DNA from: Crotophaga sulcirostris
Taxonomy: Eukaryota > Chordata > Aves > Cuculiformes > Crotophagidae
DNA: 64,000 nucleotides
Direction: 5' to 3'
Assembly: GCA_013397455.1 (NCBI GenBank)
Contig: VYZB01000026.1
Coordinates: forward strand, 2,100,533-2,164,532
Position 1 is the stretch's first letter; every line of letters starts with the position of its first letter. The notes beneath the pieces were generated by a model that worked only from the letters and a program-made list of their open reading frames with translations, was not told the origin of the DNA and ran no database searches. The position numbers were made by a program, and so were the translations under genes. Shown in pieces: positions 40,334 through 54,217 of the stretch.

Positions 40334-43300
40334 ATTGTTCTCTGTTTTCTCTGGAGGAAACCATCGTGCTTTCTACTTTATGGACAAGAGGGGGGTTCAA
40401 TGTCATTACTGAACTCATGTAACCTAGAAACCATATGTGTAAAGTAAACCTTTTCAATTATATGCAGCATCTCATGGCTGACAACCAGTTTTAACTATCA
40501 GAAATGAGGATATGCTGAATGAGGTACCTAAAATTCTCAGGGAAAAAAACAAACTCAGAATTTGTTAGCTAGTTATGCAAATACACTGAGAGTTTGTCAC
40601 ACAGACTTTAGATCAGGATACACAGCCCTTTTGCCTTCACCTCAGTTACTACCTTGCTGTAACTCTTTCTGTGAGAGAAAAGAGATATTTCCTCGTGCAA
40701 GCATCCCTGTACATTGCAAACATCACTTAGACACTTGAAACCAAGCTGAATTTCATTTACATTGCAGTAATCTAAGGAAACATGGCTGAGTTTAATGAAA
40801 TTATTTTGGATTAGGCTCAAAGAAATGGTAACAGACGTTAGCTCCAATGTTATAAACCTTTTGCCTAAATTTCTAACATTTTTTTCACTTGCAAGGAACT
40901 GCCAAGAAGTCATTTATAAATATTGTCTTAATTAAAAAAAAAAAAAACACAACACAAACACCCCAAATAAATCACTCCAGGAATTTCTTCATTTGACAGG
41001 AAGTATGAATAGCAAACCTAAAATATTTTGGGGAGATATGTTTTGTTTGTTAGTGTTTTCTGCTAAAACACTGAAGAGAGGTTACCTCTGTGTGTATGTG
41101 TACATAAGCCTCACTAACAAGAGAGACATGTAGCCCTACTGCAGTCTGGAACACCTCTGCCTATAATTTCCTTTAAAAAATGACAAATCTGTGTTCCTGA
41201 CTGGTGGGGAAACAGCTTTGTGCTGGAATGAACACATGTGGGCAGACAAATTAGTTCTGGATGTGTATAATTATGACAAAGAAGTCTGTTTCAGTTAGTA
41301 TATTGTATGGCCTTCTCCCAGTTTGCTTGAAAGGTAACCCTGGTTAGTCTGAGAAGGTTTTTATTGGGAGCCAGGAGAGGGATAGAGTTTGTTTGCTGAA
41401 ACTGAGGAACAGCTATGAGGAAAACAGACTAAGACAAAAGTTAGGGCTTGGACCAAGGTGACAAGATTGATTCTGTCTAGAGATGATGATCAAACCTCAC
41501 TGATGTGTGAAGCTTCATGGGTTTCGGATACATATCTAAGCATGCAGGAGGACAGAAAACAAGAATATGAATAACAGAAGATGAACTTGAGACATCCGCA
41601 CTAGAAAATAATTTTTAGATTAGAAACTTTTCATTTGTTTTCATTTTTAAACTGAAAGTAGATTTTTCCTTTTATTTATTTGAAGAGAAATTAAAATCAG
41701 TGTCCTTTCTAAATGGTGTCCTAAGAAGACTATGGGCATTCAGGAGTGAATTTATTTACTCTAACTTGTTAATAATTTTCCTTACAGCAAGAAAATATTT
41801 TGAATAATTTCTCTTACTGCTTACAGTGTATACTGTGATATATTCCTCTACAATGTGGTTGATATTTCTATGGGAGGACTAATTTTTCAGTTTCCTTTCA
41901 TTTTGGGGCATTTTAAACTTCTAAAATATCTACTATACTAATGTGGAGGAAGAGGAACATTACCCCTCTTAATGGTGAACCTGAGTTCTCCAAAGAATTG
42001 CTGAAAGAGATTCATGACTGGCTCACTTCCTACAACCAGCCGACTCAGAAATAGAGTGAGGCCATTTCTTTCCAATAGCTGAAAGTTTTATGCTGTGCTA
42101 CTGTTTTGAGTAACTCTCTTTTCCTTTAGGTTCATAAGTATCTTTCTCCAGACAAGAAAAAAAAGTTGGTCTAGCAAATTTAAAAAAAAAAAATCTTGCC
42201 AGGAAAAAAATTTATTAAAACTTGGTTGTTCAGTCTGTTTATCTCAGTTGAAATTACTGATGGCTGTTTTTCTTCTGATGGTGCTTCGTCTCCAACTTGA
42301 GTTTAAAAACTTCATAACAATATTTAAACTTCAAGTAATAGTAGTATCTAAACATCCTAAATCTTGAAGTGCAGATACTTAAATACTTAACTTAGTCTTC
42401 AAAATTGCTCAGTGGAGAAGTTTATAAACTTGCTAAGACTGTCTCCAGGAAAGCAATATACCAAATATGTTTAATCTACTGGTAAATTTTAAATGCTTGA
42501 GGGCTAGTTAAGAAACTACGCTCATATGTGCATAAGTGGAGCATATGTTGAATTCTAAAATTATTATTCCTATTTTCTTAAAACAAAATAGCAAACATCT
42601 GATACTTCCTCATGATGGTCTTGGCCCAGTGCTTCTGAGCTGGTTATTAATGGTTCAAAAGAAAAGGTAAAATTAACACACATGCAGTTCTCAAATAACA
42701 TGCAATTGGATCAATTATACAAAAAGGTTTCTACAGTTTGATAAGGAGTGTACATATGAATAATTTTCTTCTTAGTAAAGTCATAGGGACTGCCAAGGAA
42801 AAAGGGTGTATACATATGGTAAGGTGCTATCTCCTGGAAATGTGATTCTGAGCTAGGTGCTGGGACATGATTCATAGCAAATCAAGTGCAAACCTCAAAT
42901 GTGGTGGTGTCCTTGAAGGTAAACAGAGTACTTGGATCTAACATTAGAGGAATATCAGCTAGAATAAAGAGGTGATGCTATACTCCTCTGCAGAACAGAG
43001 ACCAGAACCAGAGACCACTACTGGACTTTTTTGTCTAGATCTTCAAACAGAAGTACCAAGCAAATCCTAAGCATTCTGAAAAGAAATGCAAGAACGGAAG
43101 TTGAGTTTCAGGTGTGGCAACTGACGCTAATTAGTTTACAAATAGAAATATTGCAAAGCTGATGAAGCTACCTTTTGAAGATACCAAGAGAAAAAAAGAA
43201 ATCTGATGGTACTCATCCTTCGATGTATGAGAACAAAGTATGCCTGAGATCCAATCTCTAGAAATTTATGACATTTCAATTCAGGCTGACAATGGAGTAA

Positions 43301-45780
43301 AATATTTGAATAGGAATATTAATAAATTACTAAGAACTATTACCAAGGTCTATGGAAGATATTTATCATTTAAATGTTTACATGAGGGTGAGTATCTTTA
43401 AGAAAAATGGTTTGATATCAAGTATGTCTTCAATATGGTCACTGTGGGAATTTCTGGATAAAGTCCTTTTAACCTAAGATACTCAGAAAGTAAGGCAGGA
43501 ACACCTTAATTGTATAGTGTCTTTAAAGTGTTGACAATTTGTTAAGTCCCTGGTCTATTGTACATCACGTTTGACAGAATTTCTCAACTGGATCTCTGTA
43601 AATGAGAGATCTTGCTCTCTCAAAAAATGATTGGCCGATGAATGGTATCTTCCTTGTGAATTGGGATTTAAGATTTAAGCCCTCTTTCCTTCCAATCAGA
43701 AGCAAAGAATTCCAATACTTCACAGTGAGTCCTAAATGGGTGGAATTAGCTGTGGAAACAGAGTGGAAAAAGACCATTGAAACTCATATCTCTGAAGAAT
43801 GATAGAAGAGGTGTTTCCTCAGAAGCATGTTGTTGGGAGAGGAAGTGATGTGTAATGATTTGTGGGAATCCCTGTTGATACTGAGGGTACTTATACGTAG
43901 CCAGTATCACTAGCCACCAAGTTTTTCTGGCTATTAAGTGTTTTGCAACATCTTAAGGTGAGCAGTATGGACACTGTAAATTATGACTCTTTTATGTGGT
44001 TTGAAGAAGAAAACGACTTGCTTTCTTCTTCCTGCTCTCCACCCTTAATGCATTCTTTTTTAAAAATAGCTGTCAATTGCCTTCTGCCATGTCCTGGCTC
44101 TATTTCTGCCACTTTGGCTCGCTTTGGCTATTTCCTCTGTCACTGCAATAAGGATGTGGCACATAGTGGAGATTACAGAAGGAGAGTATATCTATAGCAA
44201 TATTTTATTGCAATCGGTTGCCCCCCAAAAAGTAAGACATCTTTTACTTGTCAGATTCATCTAAAGGTACTTCAAAATACTCAAACTGCAAATAGTGAGT
44301 TTGGTTTGTAGCAAAGCAAGAGATTCAGTTCTTGACTATGAAATTAGAAACACCATTTCAAATGAAACCAAGAAAAAGAAGGCATAAATTGCAGAAATAG
44401 AAATTGCTGATGTCTTGACCCAGTTGACACTTGGTGCAGACCAAGACTTGCAGGTTTCCATCTCTCACTCCTTTTTCTACCTGCTCATTAGGCTTATACG
44501 ACAGCAGTGAATGTAAATGAGAATTCAGAGCAGTTCCAAGGAACTCTCAGTACTTCCTCCATAATAACTGAGATTTATAACTTAAGCTTCTATGAGCTTT
44601 ATTCACTGTGAGGACAAACCCACTGTTCCTGTCTGGATCTGAACTGCATTCTGAAATGCAATGAAGGTTGGTTGTGTTGCTTTCTACCTCAGGAAGATTT
44701 TCTCCCATCCCAATGTGATTCGCCTGTGAAATTTTGCATGGTTTCATAACAACTGATTGTAGCATAAATGTTTATCTGTAGACTTTAATAGTTTCACAGT
44801 TCTTGACATGTATCTGGCTTTGGAAGAACTCTGGATATAGGAGTCCAAAGCAGTCTTTAGGGTGGCTTTGCTGAAGCTTTTCAAAGTCTTTCTTTCTGCC
44901 TGTAACTTATAATTGATTTTAGGAGCCAGGCAGGATGACTCACTCCATGAACTTCTGCAGCAGTCTGATCTTTGTTTTTATGCTTTCTGTGGATTGTTTG
45001 TTATGTTTGAATGTTTTACAGAATTAAACTTGATAAAATCCCATTGAATAAGGACAAGGACTGGGAGTCCTTCCTCTCCTTATTCCCATTTATCATTTTT
45101 GAAAATGTTGTTTACCATTTTCCTTTGTTTTTTACCAGCTTCACATTCTTTCAGATGACCTTTCTTCTATTTGTCTTCAGATGTGGCTAAAGTCAGCTCT
45201 GTTGAGATAATTAAATCATATCCATTTTCCTCTCTTTCCCAGTCTGCATTTAGTTATTTTTCTTCTGTGTAACTATGTGATTGGAAGCTGTCATATTGCA
45301 GCTTCTTCCAAGTTGGCAGTTAACACTTCTCTATCACTACCACCTCACAAATTATTTCTTCAGCATCTTTCAGGAGATCCCCAATGTACCATCCTTCTTC
45401 AATCTCTCTTTTCATAGTTTGTTTCTGCTTTCAGATACGCTTTGAGACTGCTCACTATTTCTTCCTTTTCTTTAGTTTTACTTAAGTTTCTTTTCCTGTT
45501 AGGTCACACTACCACTACTTAATAAGCATGATTCTTGATTGGATTTAGCAGATAGCTAAGGGGCTCAGCACCACCCTAAATGTTTATAACTTACTTCACT
45601 GCACCTTTTAATGATTTCAAATTAGCTTTCTTCCATCACCTGCAGCTCCTTGATGTTACTGAAATGTTGATGTATATCTTTTCTAGTTTAGTCAACACTA
45701 AAAAAAAATTCCAATTGTTCATTTTGTTTCATAAATTCGAGCTACATTTATTTCATAAATTCGGGGACTACAGGAGCTCC
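40334..45780. other. 5.4 kb single-copy A+T-rich intergenic sequence
   Basis: Nothing recognised as a gene or mobile element. A tracts occur at about 40933-40946 and 42181-42191. Open frames at 43565-43802 overlap on both strands and carry no motif. Confidence 0.55.
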
Positions 45781-46612
45781 CACTGCAAGAGAAGATCACG
45801 TTTGTGACCACCTAAGGAACTTGAACATACTTAAGTCCATGGGACCTGACAATATGCATCACAGAGTCCTGAGGAAACTGGCTGGTGTAGTTGCCAAGTC
45901 ACTCACTGTGATTTTTGAAAAGTCATGGCAGTCAGGTGAAGACCCTGGTGACTGGAAAAAGGGAAATATTGCACCTATTTTAAAGAGCGTAGAAAGGAGG
46001 GCCCTCAAAACTAACAACCTGTCAGCATCACCTCTGTGCCTGGAAAGATCATGGACCAGATCCTCCTAGAAGCTAAGCTAAGGCACTTGGAGGACAGGGA
46101 TGTGATTTGAGACAGCCAGCATGGTTTCACCAAGGGCAAGTCCTGCCTGATCAAACCTAATGACCTTCTGTGATGGAGTGACTGCATCAGTGAACAAAGG
46201 AAGAGCTACGCATGTTGTCTGTCTGAACTTCTGTAAGGCCTTTGACATGGTCCTCCACATTATCCTTCTCTCTAAATTGGAGAGATATGGATTTGATGGG
46301 TGGACTGTTTGGCAGTTGAGGAACTGATTGGATGGTTGCATCCAGAGGGCAGTGGTCAACAGCTCAATGTCCCAGTGGAGATCGGAGACAAGTGATGTCC
46401 CTCAGGGGTCTGTATTGGGATGATGTGCCATGATTTAGATGATGGGTTGGTGTTATTGTTGGGTTATGGGTTGGACTCGATGATCTCAGAGGTCCTTTCC
46501 AACCTTGTAATACTGTGATACTGTGATTGCTATTTAATATCTTCATCAATGACACAGGTAGTGGGATCCAATGCACCCTTAGTGAGTTTGCAGGCAACAC
46601 TAAGCTGAGTGG
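45781..46612 (+). mobile_element. CR1 LINE fragment 9, internal reverse transcriptase piece (interrupted)
   Basis: This fragment is the most upstream part of CR1 ORF2 seen in the window. The frame from 45821 reads [19 protein letters not shown], then [21 protein letters not shown], both typical of the start of the CR1 reverse transcriptase domain. Further on, 46226-46246 encodes NFCKAFD (Asp is usual where Asn is seen) and 46587-46598 encodes FAGN in place of FADD, so both catalytic regions are damaged. A second CR1 copy is inserted at 46421-46528. Similarity ends around 46612, before the ORF2 C-terminus, so the copy lacks its 3' end. It is clearly inactive and older than its insert. Confidence 0.92.
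46421..46528 (+). mobile_element. CR1 LINE fragment 10, nested inside fragment 9
   Basis: A 3'-terminal CR1 piece (GTGCCATGATTTAGATGATG through a TACTGTGATACTGTGATT tail) interrupts fragment 9 between the VLG-like codons at about 46418 and the FNIF-like codons resuming at about 46529 (GCTATTTAATATCTTCATCA). Both are on the + strand. It belongs to the same subfamily as fragments 8 and 13. Exact junctions are uncertain by a few bases and no clear target-site duplication was seen. Confidence 0.88.
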
Positions 46613-49600
46613 TTATAGTACAACTGGCACAGCAACACGGAAGACAACCAAAGTGAGGTTTGAGAAAGAATAGCAGAATTAGGGGCATTTTCCAGGAAGT
46701 AACATACCTTTAGGGAGGAGGTTACCTACTGGTCTTCAAAATTCTGAGCGCTGTGGTAAGAATTAGTACAGAACAATTGTACTTCTAAAACAATAAACAG
46801 GAGATGTCAGATGAAACTGGTAGGTAAGCAGTCTTAAGCAGAAGAAGAAAATATTTGTTCATCTACAGTTTAGCTTCAGAATTTCATATAGGTGGAGGAA
46901 GTAGACACTGGAAGTCTATGTGTTCTTAAACCTGTGGACAATCAATGGAAGGAAAAGCACCACACAGTTTAAAAACAAAGCCTGACCCTCAGGAACTCAT
47001 TATGTCACAAATAGTGAGATGCTGGAAGATCACTCTCTATTTTCTTGGTTTTTTTCTTAGACATCAGACCCTAGCTGCCCTCAGGGAGAGGGCAGTGTAG
47101 AAGGCCATTTGCCTGACCTGGAATGGATATCGCACACTAAGGCATTTTTTCAGGCTTTTTTAGTCTGAACTTGGATGTTTGGAATACAATAAATAATATG
47201 AAGAATTACATGCTGTCTTCTTGCATTTTGGGTCACTTAACATTGCACAGAGACTGGAGCCTCCAGGACAATCAGCTTTGAAAACTAGACTGATTTTGCA
47301 GTGTCAGAGACACATATCTGTTATGTTTAGTCTATAGAAATAAATGTCCTTGTGGGCTGGAGAGCACGCAGTCCCTAAAGAAATTCCCTCGTGAACTGAA
47401 TCTGCGTGTATGTTGCATAGCCTTGATTAGAGAACTGTTTTGAAAAAGTGGAGGCAAAGAAAAGGTACTGAGAATCCAAACTTTCTCTCTTCCCCAAACT
47501 GTTGTTTAACTAACTAATACTTGACATGTGCCTGGCAAGATGGCCAGAAGCACAAATTCTTTCTCAATCTGTGTGGGAAAAATTATCTTCTATCATCCTG
47601 CTTTGTTTATTTAGCACTGACAAGGCACAAAGATGAGGAGGGCTATTGGTCTTGTAAAGCTTTTAGTGTAACAAGTGGAAAGTCAACATAATTGGAGATC
47701 AGAAGAGGGAAAAACTGAAGGATGTAGGAACTGAAGAACCTCACACACTCAGAATCAGTAAGCATTTTAGGGATAAACTACTCCAGTTTCTTCTTGGTAA
47801 AACAAGGACATCTCACATGGTTGCACGCAAATCTGTGAAAGTTAGAAATGCTTATTTTCTGCAGTAACACGCAATAGAAATGAAACAGAATATTCTGTGT
47901 GCAATACAGTGAAGCGTGAGGCCACACACTGGATGAAGAATACAAAAAAAAGAAAGAAATAAAAAGAAAATTCTTAACAGCAAGATGGTTCCTTTGCTAA
48001 GCACTCTCCATCAAAGTATCTAATTAAAGGGACAGTCTTCTGAAGACAAAAAAACCATCCTGATTAACAAATCTTGTCTTACAGGGGATCTGGGTTAACG
48101 TGAAAGGATGGCATGTTACCTTTTTTTTTTGCGAGGTGGGGATTTGTTCTTTTTTCCCCCCTTTTTAAATCCCTTAGCTAGTCAGTCTGCTACCATATTT
48201 TTCTCAATATCTGTCCTCTGTTCTCTACAACCTTGTGAAGTTTCTGAAGTCCTTCTGGACCTTGTCATCGAAATGTCTGTTCCATGGAGCTGTCCCCAAA
48301 CCACTCATTTTGTTGGCACTGTGGTGATTTGCTCAGGCTTTGTGATCATTGTTTAGATGCCGAAGGTAAGTACATGGCCCCAATTCCCACTATTCCTGAC
48401 TCTCCTTCCCTGCACAATAAGATGATATCTCCACTGTATTCAAGCTCAGTCACTACTTCGCGCTTTTTCAGGTGCATCATTTTAATATTGGCGACTCTCA
48501 AGCACCTTAAAGCCTGTGCTTCTGCCCTGGCCTAGGCATGCCTTGTTCCCAGCAGTTATCAAGCTGCCCATTACATGCTCTCACCCAAGTCCTGTTCTTA
48601 TCTGAAAACTTTAGTTACAATTGGGCTACATCTGGTAGGTTTTCTCAGAATCCTTATCAAACCGGGATCATTGTTAAATTCTATTGGACTTTTTTCCTTT
48701 CAAATACACAGTAAAATGATATCTGCTTTCCTTCAGTATCTTGATAGTGAAAGCAAATAGGCAAGATGAAGGAAGATTAATGATGATTGTACTCCTTAGT
48801 CTCGGGGAGGGTACTCTAGCCATCAGGCTGTCAGGCAGTCTGGACCAGATGCAAAGTTCTCCTTCTGGTGACAGTTAAAACACTGCTGTTCTACACACTG
48901 AAACATTGTAGGATTCTGTAGGGTAGAGGACAGCTCACTAAGCAGAGGGGCAAAATCCACCAACCTGGTTTTCCGCCTCTGCTGCAAAGTCTTTGGTGTC
49001 TAAGACATCTGACTCTAAAAATAGAGACAGCAGGTCTTCATAAAAAAAAATTAATTGTGTCTGTAGTTAAAGGAGCAGTTTATTTTTTAACTGCTAAATT
49101 AGTGAGATAAGAAACCAGGGTATTCATCTCACACCTAAAAAAAGCAAAACCACAACCCAAAACCAACACAACTGTCTTTTGCCTGTTCATCTAGGTTTTT
49201 ATGGCTAGGATCACTTTTAGGAACAGTAAAACCAGCAGCGTTTCCCTGCATAACATGAATTTTGAATGATTAGGGAGCTATCATTGATCTCCTTTTACAG
49301 ACAGGATGTGAAGGCCCCTGCCTTGCCTTTCCTTCAGCCCACCTTATTGTGACTTTCCTATCTTTGGAAAAGATGGAAAGTCACAGTAAAGGATGATGCT
49401 AGCCAGTGCTCTTAACATGAGTGGTTACTTAGACATACATAAAAAAACCCTTTCCATCATTCTCCTTGTGTATTCACTCATTAAGAATGTTTCTTTTAAG
49501 TGTGTTTTTTAAACATAAACACATGACTCTTGGTATAAACCAGTGATATCTTTTTGAATGTAATATTGCCAGACCTTTTCCGTATTATGTTAGCTTCATT

Positions 49601-52600
49601 ATCTCTGGAATGAAACCAATGAAAAAGCAAACTTTCCAGTCCCCAAGCTAGGTTACCCTGAGGAATTGACATTTCTAGGAACTTTGTTGTACTGTTCAGA
49701 CTTATTTCATTCTAGTGCATTGAAATAGCAGGAAGAAAATTTTTAATGTAACAAACAGTTTAAATAAAAAACAGCTCTATAAGTTATATTCCTTTCTCTT
49801 TTTTATATTGTGTAATACAGGCACTTGTTATACATTAATTTATGACTTATGTTTCTTTCGTTTAAGTGGTTTGAAAACGAAGGCATGAGAAATGTCCAGC
49901 TAAATCAGAATTTCACTCATCACATTCAGTACGTGTTTGAAATATCACTGCCTAGGCTAGATTAATATAATATGAGTGACAGAAGGGCAACAGTTTTGAT
50001 TGTTACATAACTTGCATATGATAATATATGTCATATATATATATTATATATATGTGTTATATATATATATTACCATAATTTGTCATTTTTTCTTGTTTTC
50101 AGAAAGCAGAGGTGCTATACAAGTTGTGTGATTTAATGCAGAGCAGTGTTGCAAATCTCCAAGTGCTTTTTTTAAAATTTCTGTAAGTCTGCACACGTAA
50201 GCCATTCTTGCTGCCTTTGTTCCTGCAGAAGGCACGTGGTCTGAGCAAGCACTGTTCCTCAAAATACATGGCTATTCACTTTCTTTCAACAACAGGGTTT
50301 CTAAATACCATTTCTTCCTTTCTATAGCAAAGACAAAGAATTAAGTTCAATAGGAAACCTAAAGTCAAATTTTATCTTGGCATTCAATAGACAATTGTGA
50401 ATTCTATCGTTTAGAAATTATACAGAACAGCAGGTAAACAATCAAAACATTCCTCAGCAAAAACGACAGTTTCTCTGTGGTAGGTACAGATTCTTTGTTT
50501 GATGACAACAATTTTGTTCCAAAGCAGTAGGAGTTCTTTATTTAAAAAGATAAACTGTAGATATATTTATAGCTACAGCAATCAGAAAAAAAGATGGATG
50601 TAAAAAGTGTTCCTATTAGGAACTTAAATTGAAAATAATGATGCTTACAAATATTGTAGGACATGAAACAAATGGATAAATATATAAAATGCTATCACGT
50701 TCTGTAAGATTAATTTTCCAGTTTATCATCATAATGGTTTGTATGGTTGTAGCTATGACAAAGAGATGTTACTTTCAGTAAATACATGTTTGTCTTTACA
50801 CACGCATAAGCACATGTTCTGTGGATCTCTTAGAACAGATTGAAGTTTAGAATTGTGGCTGTACAAACCGCACTTATGATGTAGAGGTTTGCCTGGAAGA
50901 TGAGAAAAACTGTTGTATCATTGTTGTATTAGCAGTGGTCAGTGAGTGATGCCTATTTTTGTGCCCAGAGGGGGATGTGGTGACCACCCAGGTGCTCAGC
51001 AGTCCCACCCAGGCATGACTGTTGCCTTTGCAGTATATCTTACCTAGCACCTGGCTGACTGGAGCATAGCAGATGATGATTGCAACAAGCTAGTGGAATT
51101 ATAGCTTTCAGCTGAAGAGGTAAATATTTCTATTAGTGCAACAGACTACACTGTTCAAACTCCTTTGAGACACACATGTATTTATGTATTTACTAATCCT
51201 ACCAAACCTCCCAGAAACAAACAGTTCAATAGGTTTTTAAGTGTCTCTAGCTGTGGGTGCTGTTTTCCCTCCTTCTTTTCTTCGTTCCCTTCCCAAACTT
51301 GCTGAGACACTAAAATATTCCTTGAGAACTTTACCTCAAGGTAAGGGCTGAAGAAGGTTGCTGGAGTCCTTGTTCCTCACCCACTTTCTTAATTTCCCCA
51401 CTACGCAAGCTTCTACCTTCCTCACTCATCAACTGAGATTGCTAAACCCAAGTGTTCAGTAGCATTGCTCTAGGGTGTGTTACCCCTTGGGGAGAAGAGA
51501 AGGGATGTGTGGTTTTCTTCTAGTGTCTTCTTCCAGTTGCAAGATAAGGAAGTCCATGCAGGTATTGGAAAGAACTGGGAGGAGGCAAAGATGTAGTGAG
51601 GGCAGTTGGTATGGAAGTAGCACATAGGCTGAAAGTCATGGATTTTGCACTAAACTGCTAATATAGCTATGTTGGTACAGCATTTACTATTACTACTACA
51701 GTATTACCTTATTGGTCATCACTGAGTCTTCTGTTAAAAGAAAGGAAAGAAAATGTCTGCTTCACTGAAAACATCAGTATTTTGAATAAAAATTATCTTC
51801 CAGATTTGTTCCAAAGTGGAAATAATAAAAATATCCTGTTTTGGAAAAACAAGTCATAATATCATAGAATACTAATAAAAATATCTGATTTTCTGGATCC
51901 ATCTGCTTCTACTGTAATCATGTGTCATGTCACACAAAAGAAGAAGGTAAGCACCTGGTGAACTAATTTAAGGAGCAGCTGTTTTCAACAAGTTGCATTA
52001 GCTTGTTAATGTGCTACTCAGCAGCAATGCTAGCAGCTGGGACTGCAACTGAGAATTTATACTTTCTATTTGTGCACTTCCACTTGTGGCAGAGACAAGA
52101 TATGACTTGTGCTCTTCTTTTTATTTGCTGCCTGAATTTTGCATCGTTTAGTGCACTGGATAAGAGTTTCAGTGGCATATCCATGCTCCAGCCTACTCTG
52201 GTAAGTTGTGGTAGGGAAATATAGGTTTAAATCTCCTTGGACTGCTCATAGGTTCGATTTCAGATGCCAATCAAGGATAAGCTCCAGATCTAATGGTCAT
52301 CCTCAGCAATCTGGGATTCATTCCATTGTTTTCGTACTTGCTCCACCAGCACCATAGGGTTTTCTTCAGCGAATTGATTATCTCTTTCAAAAAAAAAAAA
52401 GAAACTTCAGGAAGGACCTACTTATGAAAAAAAGAGCTGAAATCTTTACAAAGATCAACTGTTATAAAGTGATCAGGTTGCTGTACGTTTGGAAATTTTA
52501 GATGGGCAGCTCTAGTCCTCAGTTTCCCTCAGGAGAGCATGTCTTGGTGGAAGAAGATGTATTCAGGACAGTCCAGATGGCAGGTAGCTCCACTTGCAGA

Positions 52601-54110
52601 GAAGGCTAATGACAATATATCTGTGATTTCCACTAGCAATGTGGAGCAAAACAAAACAAAGAGAAAAACTTCAAGAATGAAAATGCGCTGCAACCAGGTA
52701 GTAAAAATAATTTTCTGCTGAACTATCTTTTTCCTATTAAAGGCAATAATTCTTGTCAAACAAAATCTTATAGATTTACATACTTGAAAATGCCAGTACC
52801 TTAGTGTTCCAGCACCCTCCCTTTAGACATTGGGGAATGTTATTTGATGAAAGACTCCTGCATTGAACTGAAAATGTTATTTCCTTTGGGAAGCAATTTA
52901 ATTACAGAAAAATGTTTTTCATTTTCACAGAGAATTGACTGTACTTTGTTTGTTTATTTCTTTTTGTCTCTGATGTCAGTCGGTTACCTTTACTAGCAGG
53001 AAAATGTAAATGCATTTCATTCCTGGCAAGCGCATTTCACCTTCCCCTAGTGCCTCTTAACCAAACAGCAAAATTTGCTTTGTATTAAATTATTGAAAAA
53101 TTATGCTGTTTACTAACCTTTGGATTTTAAATATCTTTATAAATCCTTCTACTCTAAATTCTTTAAAATTAATTATTATCAACAGTTTAGTTGACAGTGC
53201 AATACACATTTTTGGCTTCTAAAGTAGATGATGATAGCTTAAATACCACTGGGGGTAAAGGGCAATAAAAAGAACATGCAGAAAGTCTACTCAAGAATAC
53301 ATGGTATATCATTCATCATTTAAATGGCTTAATGTGCTTTGAATTGTCTAAGTGTGAGAAAAAAACTTTTGCTTTTTAATAACATTTAAAGAGTAAAATT
53401 GCTTTTAGGCAACAAATTACCAAGTAAGGAGGAATTACTGCTGTAATTCCAAAAGCCCAGCATAACTGGATATAGATGTTATTAATCTATTCTAGTTTAT
53501 AAAGTGATCCTAATGCTTTAAACAAAAAGGATGAATAATGATAGAATTCTTACTTGGGAGAAAAAGACCTTTTTTTTTCAAATTAATTATATCTTATATA
53601 TTTTCCCTGAGATGAAAATTGGAATTACTGAAAAATTAATTTTATTTGTACATGAATTGAATAAACTATGTCTTTATTATCTACACTATTCCTTTAATTT
53701 TTTAATGAGTAGAGCTAGAGTTGCAGAAAGAAAAAATGTTTGAAGAAACCAAGAACTTCCTGATACAACAAGTATTTAAAGAAAAGTGTTTGTTCATAAA
53801 GAATGTACATTTATATTTTCCTAGCAAGGGATCTAGTACAAAAAAAGATTATCTTTGTATGTATTCCATGCTTTTTTCATCAGCGACAAATCTTGATACT
53901 CTTATTCAAGGTGTCCAAGCTTTTCTATTTCTTCCATTAGTTTCTTTTGGTTTTAGCTTGCAATACTTTCATGTGCAAATATAAACTTTGCTCTTCTTAA
54001 TATGTAGCAAACTCTGTCCTGTAATAAGTTCAGCTTTGGCACACTTTTCTTTAGGAGCAGTAATGTATCTCTTTTCTGTAGATATTTATTTTCAATAACC
54101 TTTTTGACTG
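46613..54110. other. 7.5 kb single-copy A+T-rich intergenic sequence
   Basis: No gene recognised. An alternating TA-rich tract lies at 50018-50092 (TATATA runs interrupted by GTG and CA). The 48100-48760 block has overlapping open frames and a GTAAG after 48361, but no recognisable protein similarity. Confidence 0.5.
50018..50092. repeat. TA-rich simple repeat
   Basis: Imperfect alternating TA dinucleotides in three runs separated by short interruptions. Such tracts are prone to length change and can form cruciforms. No associated gene. Confidence 0.85.
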
Positions 54111-54217
54111 ATGCACTGGGACACGCTTTAGTGGTGGACTTGGCAGTGTTAGGTTTATGGTTGGACTTCATGATCTTAAAGGTCTTTTCCAACCTAAATG
54201 ATTTTGTGATTCTGTGA
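54111..54217 (+). mobile_element. CR1 LINE fragment 11, 3' end only
   Basis: A 107-bp terminus: TTTAGTGGTGGACTTGGCAG, then TTGGACTTCATGATCTTAAA, then CCAACCTAAATGATTTTGTG and a final ATTCTGTG. It matches the terminus of fragment 1 closely. It is an extremely 5'-truncated insertion. Confidence 0.92.

Noticed and set aside
48100..48760. Possible exon ending at GTAAG near 48366
   Set aside because: The reading frame already stops before the putative donor and no protein similarity was recognised.
51861..51872. Short ATATCATAGAAT word resembling an inverted CR1 tail
   Set aside because: Only about 10 bp match, with no CR1 body beside it.
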